Shown here: positions 60,911 to 64,000 of the stretch, one piece after another
Layout of the letters: every line of letters starts with the position of its first letter
How positions within the stretch are numbered: the stretch's first letter is position 1
NCBI GenBank assembly: GCA_015069195.1
Contig: SVJA01000002.1
Location: 1 to 64,000, forward strand
Reading direction: 5' to 3'
DNA: 64,000 bases
Source: Oscillospiraceae bacterium
GTDB lineage: Bacteria > Bacillota > Clostridia > UBA1212
Notes under the pieces: generated by a model
The model's input: the letters and a program-made list of their open reading frames with translations, nothing else
Databases searched by the model: none
What the model was told of the DNA's origin: nothing
Program-made: the position numbers and the translations under genes

Positions 60911-62068
60911 TCAGAGTTCTTCACCTTTTTTAACTCTTTCCATAAGGTCGATAACTCTCTGCGCCGGATTTATAAGACCTGCCAATGACTCATCATAGTT
61001 AAGTGAATCAATAATCTTCGCAACATATTTTGTCATATCCGCCTCAATAAACCACTCTCTGTCAGCAAGTTCTGGACGACGGTATGTAAGGTTTGTAGAA
61101 ATAACTCTGTCGATAATACCATCCTCATAGCACTTATCGAACTTCTCCACACCGTTTGTGAACAAAGGATATGTAACCATTGAGAAAATTCTTCTCGCAT
61201 TACGGCGCTTAAGCTCGTAAGCGATATCGAGCATAGACTCACCTGATGAAAGAATGTCGTCTACAACGATAATATCTTTTCCGGCAACGTCACCGCCGAT
61301 GTACTCGTGCGCTTTTATCGGATTTCTGCCGTTCTCTATTCTGGAGTAATCTCTTACCTTGTAGAATACACCGAGATCAAGTCCGAAGATGGAAGCATAG
61401 AAAAGGTTTCTGTGAATAGCACCTTCGTCGGGGCTTACGATAACCATATTCTGCTTATCAAACTTTATGTCGGGAATGTTTTTGAGCATAGCCTTTATGA
61501 ACTGATAGTATGCCGCACCGTTCTCAAATCCCATATGAGGAATAGCATTCTGTACTCTCGCATCGTGTGCGTCAAATGTAACGATGTTCTCAACTCCAAG
61601 GTTAGCAAGCTCTCTGAGTGATTCTGCACAGTCGAGTGACTCTCTTACCATTCTCTTGTGCTGTCTGCCGTTGTAAAGAAGAGGCATAATGACATTTATC
61701 CTCTTAGCCTTACCGCTGGCTGCACATATGATTCTTTTAAGATCCTGGTAATGATCGTCAGGAGACATATGGTTTGTCATACCGACGATAGGATATGTTA
61801 CGCTGTAATTGCCCACGTCTGTGAGAATATAAAGATCTTTACCTCTGACCGTTTCGTCAATAATACCTTTTCCCTCTCCGTTTGCAAATCTCGGGCAACG
61901 GCTCTTAAGAATAAATGTATCGGGAGCTGTTCCGAAATTCTCCTTATGAAAATCTATAAGCCATTTATCAACCTGGTTTGCGAAATCCTCGAAACCTTTC
62001 ATGGCGACAAGTGCCAAAGAACCTATCGGAAATGATTCTTCAGACATATGAACTCTGTCAGCGCTCAT
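60911..62068 (-). CDS. prs: Ribose-phosphate pyrophosphokinase (long clostridial form)
   Basis: A 385-residue PRPP synthetase, longer than the usual 315. The PRPP-binding loop VVDDILSSGESMLDIA is conserved, as are RFANGEGKGIIDETVRGKDLYI and FDAHDARVQNAIP. The segment corresponding to RQDRK in classical enzymes reads YNGRQHKRMVRES. Such long divergent forms are common in Clostridia. PRPP feeds nucleotide, His and Trp synthesis. AGGAGG precedes the ATG; promoter at 62141-62169 and terminator at 60811-60847 make it a single-gene unit. Confidence 0.9.
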   Translation of the reverse strand: MSADRVHMSEESFPIGSLALVAMKGFEDFANQVDKWLIDFHKENFGTAPDTFILKSRCPRFANGEGKGIIDETVRGKDLYILTDVGNYSVTYPIVGMTNHMSPDDHYQDLKRIICAASGKAKRINVIMPLLYNGRQHKRMVRESLDCAESLRELANLGVENIVTFDAHDARVQNAIPHMGFENGAAYYQFIKAMLKNIPDIKFDKQNMVIVSPDEGAIHRNLFYASIFGLDLGVFYKVRDYSRIENGRNPIKAHEYIGGDVAGKDIIVVDDILSSGESMLDIAYELKRRNARRIFSMVTYPLFTNGVEKFDKCYEDGIIDRVISTNLTYRRPELADREWFIEADMTKYVAKIIDSLNYDESLAGLINPAQRVIDLMERVKKGEEL

Positions 62069-62140
62069 AAATTACCTCCTGGTATCTATATAAAAAATCT
62101 TGTATAATCGTTCTCTTTTGTAAATTCCAAAGACAAGGAT

Positions 62141-62169
62141 ATTGTACCATTATCTGCCGTTTCATTCAA
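62141..62169 (-). promoter_or_regulatory. Sigma-A promoter of prs
   Basis: Minus-strand TTGAAT (62164-62169), a 17-base spacer and TACAAT (62141-62146) preceded by TGG (extended -10), with about a 65-base leader. Confidence 0.75.
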
Positions 62170-62212
62170 TAAGCGTATTGACAATTTTGTAAAATTTTTC
62201 TTGATTCGGTAC

Positions 62213-62254
62213 GAAAAAATTGCAGATGAATTATTTTAGTATTTCCCCTGCAAT
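62213..62254 (-). terminator. Probable terminator after the lone acetyltransferase
   Basis: Minus-strand ATTGCAG and CTGCAAT (62248-62254 / 62219-62225) enclose 22 bases and are followed by a run of T (62213-62218). The long loop lowers certainty, but position and T run fit a terminator of the metG-acetyltransferase unit. Confidence 0.6.
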
Positions 62255-62264
62255 TAAATAGAAC

Positions 62265-62804
62265 TTATGCTTTTTTGAACTTATCTTCATTTGCTAATAA
62301 GTATTTTTTCTTTTCTTCAAAGGACATGCCCCATGTATTTAAACAATACTTTTTATTTTTTTCTCTTAATTCATCTACAGTGCAAATCTTTTTAGCAGGA
62401 TTACCGGCTATAACAGAATTCGGTTCCATAAAACTTTTTGTAACAACACTTCCAGCACCCACTATACAGTTATCAGCAATAGTGACACCTGGCAATATAA
62501 TAGCATGCATTCCTATAAAACAATTATTTCCAATATTTATTCTACCAAACAAATCACTCGCACCTTCAACATAATAACTCAATGAAGCATCATGTGCAGT
62601 AAAGCTTACAGCACCAGAAATCATAACATGATCTCCTATCGTTATTAGATATGCCTCTCGCTCACCTAAATCATCAGAAAATATCCAACAATTATCACCA
62701 ATTGTCATACCCATTTTACGATAATTCGCTATCCTTATTTCATGCTGACGCATTTTCAATATCCTTTTCTGATAAAAATTCTTAAGAAAACTTCTCACAC
62801 CCAC
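62265..62804 (-). CDS. Hexapeptide-repeat O-acetyltransferase (CatB/MaaT-like)
   Basis: A 179-residue left-handed beta-helix acyltransferase. The repeats run through IGDNCWIFSDD, INIGNNCFIGMHAIILPGVTIADNCIVGAGSVVTKSF and end with IAGNPAKKI, the classic C-terminal signature. The start is GTG at 62804, eight bases after AGGAGG. It lies 38 bases after metG and before prs, away from the polysaccharide locus, and its base composition looks more AT-rich than that of its neighbours. It may acetylate a cell-surface sugar; the substrate is unknown. Confidence 0.85.
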   Translation of the reverse strand: MGVRSFLKNFYQKRILKMRQHEIRIANYRKMGMTIGDNCWIFSDDLGEREAYLITIGDHVMISGAVSFTAHDASLSYYVEGASDLFGRINIGNNCFIGMHAIILPGVTIADNCIVGAGSVVTKSFMEPNSVIAGNPAKKICTVDELREKNKKYCLNTWGMSFEEKKKYLLANEDKFKKA

Positions 62805-62842
62805 TTGTATCGCCTCCTAGAAAACACATTTATATGAAACAT

Positions 62843-64000
62843 TTACGAAATCTTACTTCCCGCCGGTAGGTCACCATCGATTGTGAGCAAGCTGAGCTTT
62901 TTGCCCTTTGTCGCCGCCAGAATCATTCCCTGAGACTCTACTCCGCAAAGAACGGCAGGCTTTAAGTTTGCAACGAATACAACCTTTTTGCCTATCATAT
63001 CCTCAGGTGAATAGAACTTTGCTATACCTGAAACAACCTGCTTTGTTTCGTTGCCTACATTTAACTGCATTTTGAGAAGCTTTTCGGAATTTTCAACACG
63101 CTCTGCCTCAATAACTTCTGCAACCACGAGTTTTACTTTACAGAAATCATCAATCGTTATCAATCCGTCTTCGTTAATCTCTGTTGCGGATTTCGGTTCT
63201 TCCTTCTTATCTGCAGCAACCTTTGCAGCTTCGGCAGCAGCCTTCTTTGCGGCATCAATTTTAGCAAGTTCTTCTAATTCTTTTACGGCATCAATACGGG
63301 GAAATATCGGATCACCTTTTACAACAGTTGTACCGTCTTTATAAAGTCCCCATGTAAATGCACTCTGCCATGAAGTGACATCCTCATCACCCGATATACC
63401 GAGCTGTGCCCAGATTTTTTCGGGAGTCTTAGGCATAAAGGGCTGCAGGAGCACGGATACAATTCTGATACCCTCAATAAGCACATACATCACCTGAGCC
63501 AAACGATTCTTTGAAGCTTCGTCTTTTGAAAGAATCCACGGAGCAGTCTCGTCGATGTATTTGTTAAGTCTTGAAACACACTTCCAGATTTCAACTAGTG
63601 CGTTCGGGAACTGCATTGCATCAAGATATTCGGATGCGGTCGTTGCGATTGACGAAAGCATAGAAATCACTTCATTGTCAAGCTCTTCCGACTCTCTGTC
63701 AGCCTTAGCGGGCATTGCGCCGCCGAAATATTTGAGCTGCATTGCTACAGTTCTTGAAACAAGGTTTCCGAGGTCATTTGCAAGGTCGGCATTTATACGG
63801 TTTATGAGAGCTTCATTGCTGAAGAAACCATCTGAACCAAACGGAACTTCTCTCAAAAGGAAGTATCTTATCGCGTCAGAACCGTATTTGTCGATAAGTA
63901 CAACGGGATCTACGACGTTACCCTTTGACTTTGACATCTTACCGCCGTCAAGGAGAAGCCAACCGTGTCCGTAAACTTTTTCCGGAAGCGGAAGATCAAG
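62843..64000 (-). CDS. metG: Methionyl-tRNA synthetase, C-terminal part (truncated by window edge)
   Basis: The open frame runs through the window edge, 385 codons. It contains KMSKSKGNVVDP (the ATP-binding KMSKS loop), the anticodon-binding helical domain and a C-terminal EMAP-II-like tRNA-binding domain (FCKVKLVVAEVIEAERV, AKFYSPEDMIGKKVVFVANL, MILAA). A Lys/Ala/Glu-rich linker (AAKKAAAEAAKVAADKKEE) joins the two. The enzyme charges tRNA with methionine. The N-terminal Rossmann domain lies outside the window. The acetyltransferase follows after 38 bases. Confidence 0.96.
   Translation of the reverse strand, partial: LDLPLPEKVYGHGWLLLDGGKMSKSKGNVVDPVVLIDKYGSDAIRYFLLREVPFGSDGFFSNEALINRINADLANDLGNLVSRTVAMQLKYFGGAMPAKADRESEELDNEVISMLSSIATTASEYLDAMQFPNALVEIWKCVSRLNKYIDETAPWILSKDEASKNRLAQVMYVLIEGIRIVSVLLQPFMPKTPEKIWAQLGISGDEDVTSWQSAFTWGLYKDGTTVVKGDPIFPRIDAVKELEELAKIDAAKKAAAEAAKVAADKKEEPKSATEINEDGLITIDDFCKVKLVVAEVIEAERVENSEKLLKMQLNVGNETKQVVSGIAKFYSPEDMIGKKVVFVANLKPAVLCGVESQGMILAATKGKKLSLLTIDGDLPAGSKIS

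Noticed and set aside
1-64000. Mobile elements, prophage, tRNA, rRNA or CRISPR
   Set aside because: No transposase, integrase, phage structural gene, terminal inverted repeat, cloverleaf or regularly spaced repeat was recognised on either strand.

Overview
The window reads as a chromosomal segment of an anaerobic, low-to-moderate GC Firmicute of the class Clostridia. The supporting signs are a stage II sporulation protein R gene, the prs-murA-pth-mfd-prsA housekeeping order, Gram-positive-type CpsB/CpsC/CpsD tyrosine-phosphorylation genes, A-rich Shine-Dalgarno sequences (AGGAGG/GGAG) and strong sigma-A-type promoters. Genus and species cannot be told from the sequence. No rRNA, tRNA, CRISPR array, transposase or phage gene was seen, and no stretch above 300 bases lacks a gene.

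Layout. (1) 1-1173: a truncated TauE/SafE-type permease and a membrane-anchored metallophosphoesterase. (2) 1163-41761: a cell-surface polysaccharide locus of about 40 kb, almost all on the minus strand. It is read from two clear promoters. One (41812-41840) drives wzz/cpsC, cpsD, cpsB, a WbpP/TviC-type epimerase and three glycosyltransferases. The other (34620-34649) drives an XRE-type regulator, a phosphoglycosyl transferase, an HpcH/HpaI-type aldolase, a PglA-like transferase, a TviB-type dehydrogenase, an EpsG-type polymerase, many glycosyltransferases, a sialic-acid-like module (GT52-like transferase, NeuA-HAD, NeuB-SAF-cupin, acetyltransferase) and a Wzm/Wzt ABC exporter. (3) 9.0-17.4 kb inside that locus: a mosaic block with genes on both strands (MBOAT plus DHHW O-acylation pair, polysaccharide pyruvyl transferase plus FrhB-like protein, three related GT2 enzymes). 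It is flanked by two direct copies of wzt, one of which has an in-frame stop. (4) 2.3-7.7 kb: GT2, asparagine synthase, a degenerate asparagine-synthase-like protein and a GT10 transferase. (5) 41.9-43.9 kb: a divergent lipoprotein acetylesterase and a PlsC acyltransferase. (6) 44.0-53.5 kb: spoIIR, enolase, two GT-C membrane glycosyltransferases with fused carbohydrate-binding-like modules, a bactofilin-like protein and an M3 oligoendopeptidase. (7) 53.6-64.0 kb: prsA-like foldase, mfd, pth, murA, prs, a lone acetyltransferase and metG (truncated at the window edge).

How the genes work together (inference). The PglC-like phosphoglycosyl transferase starts a lipid-linked glycan and the PglA-like and other transferases extend it. 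The TviC/WbpP-type epimerase and TviB/WbpO-type dehydrogenase can supply UDP-GalNAcA or a related uronic acid, and the AsnB-type enzymes could amidate it. NeuB/NeuA make and activate a nonulosonic acid that the GT52-like enzyme could transfer. MBOAT/DHHW, the hexapeptide acetyltransferase and the pyruvyl transferase decorate the chain. EpsG/Wzz suggest polymerisation and length control, Wzm/Wzt suggest ABC export, and CpsB/CpsD give phosphotyrosine control. The divergent lipoprotein esterase could trim O-acetyl groups outside the cell.

The observations I rate highest are the nonsense-split second wzt copy, the paired CBM-plus-GT-C membrane transferases, the two AsnB-like enzymes beside a uronic-acid pathway, the NeuB-SAF-cupin and NeuA-HAD fusions without NeuC, and a hairpin that covers the enolase ribosome-binding site.
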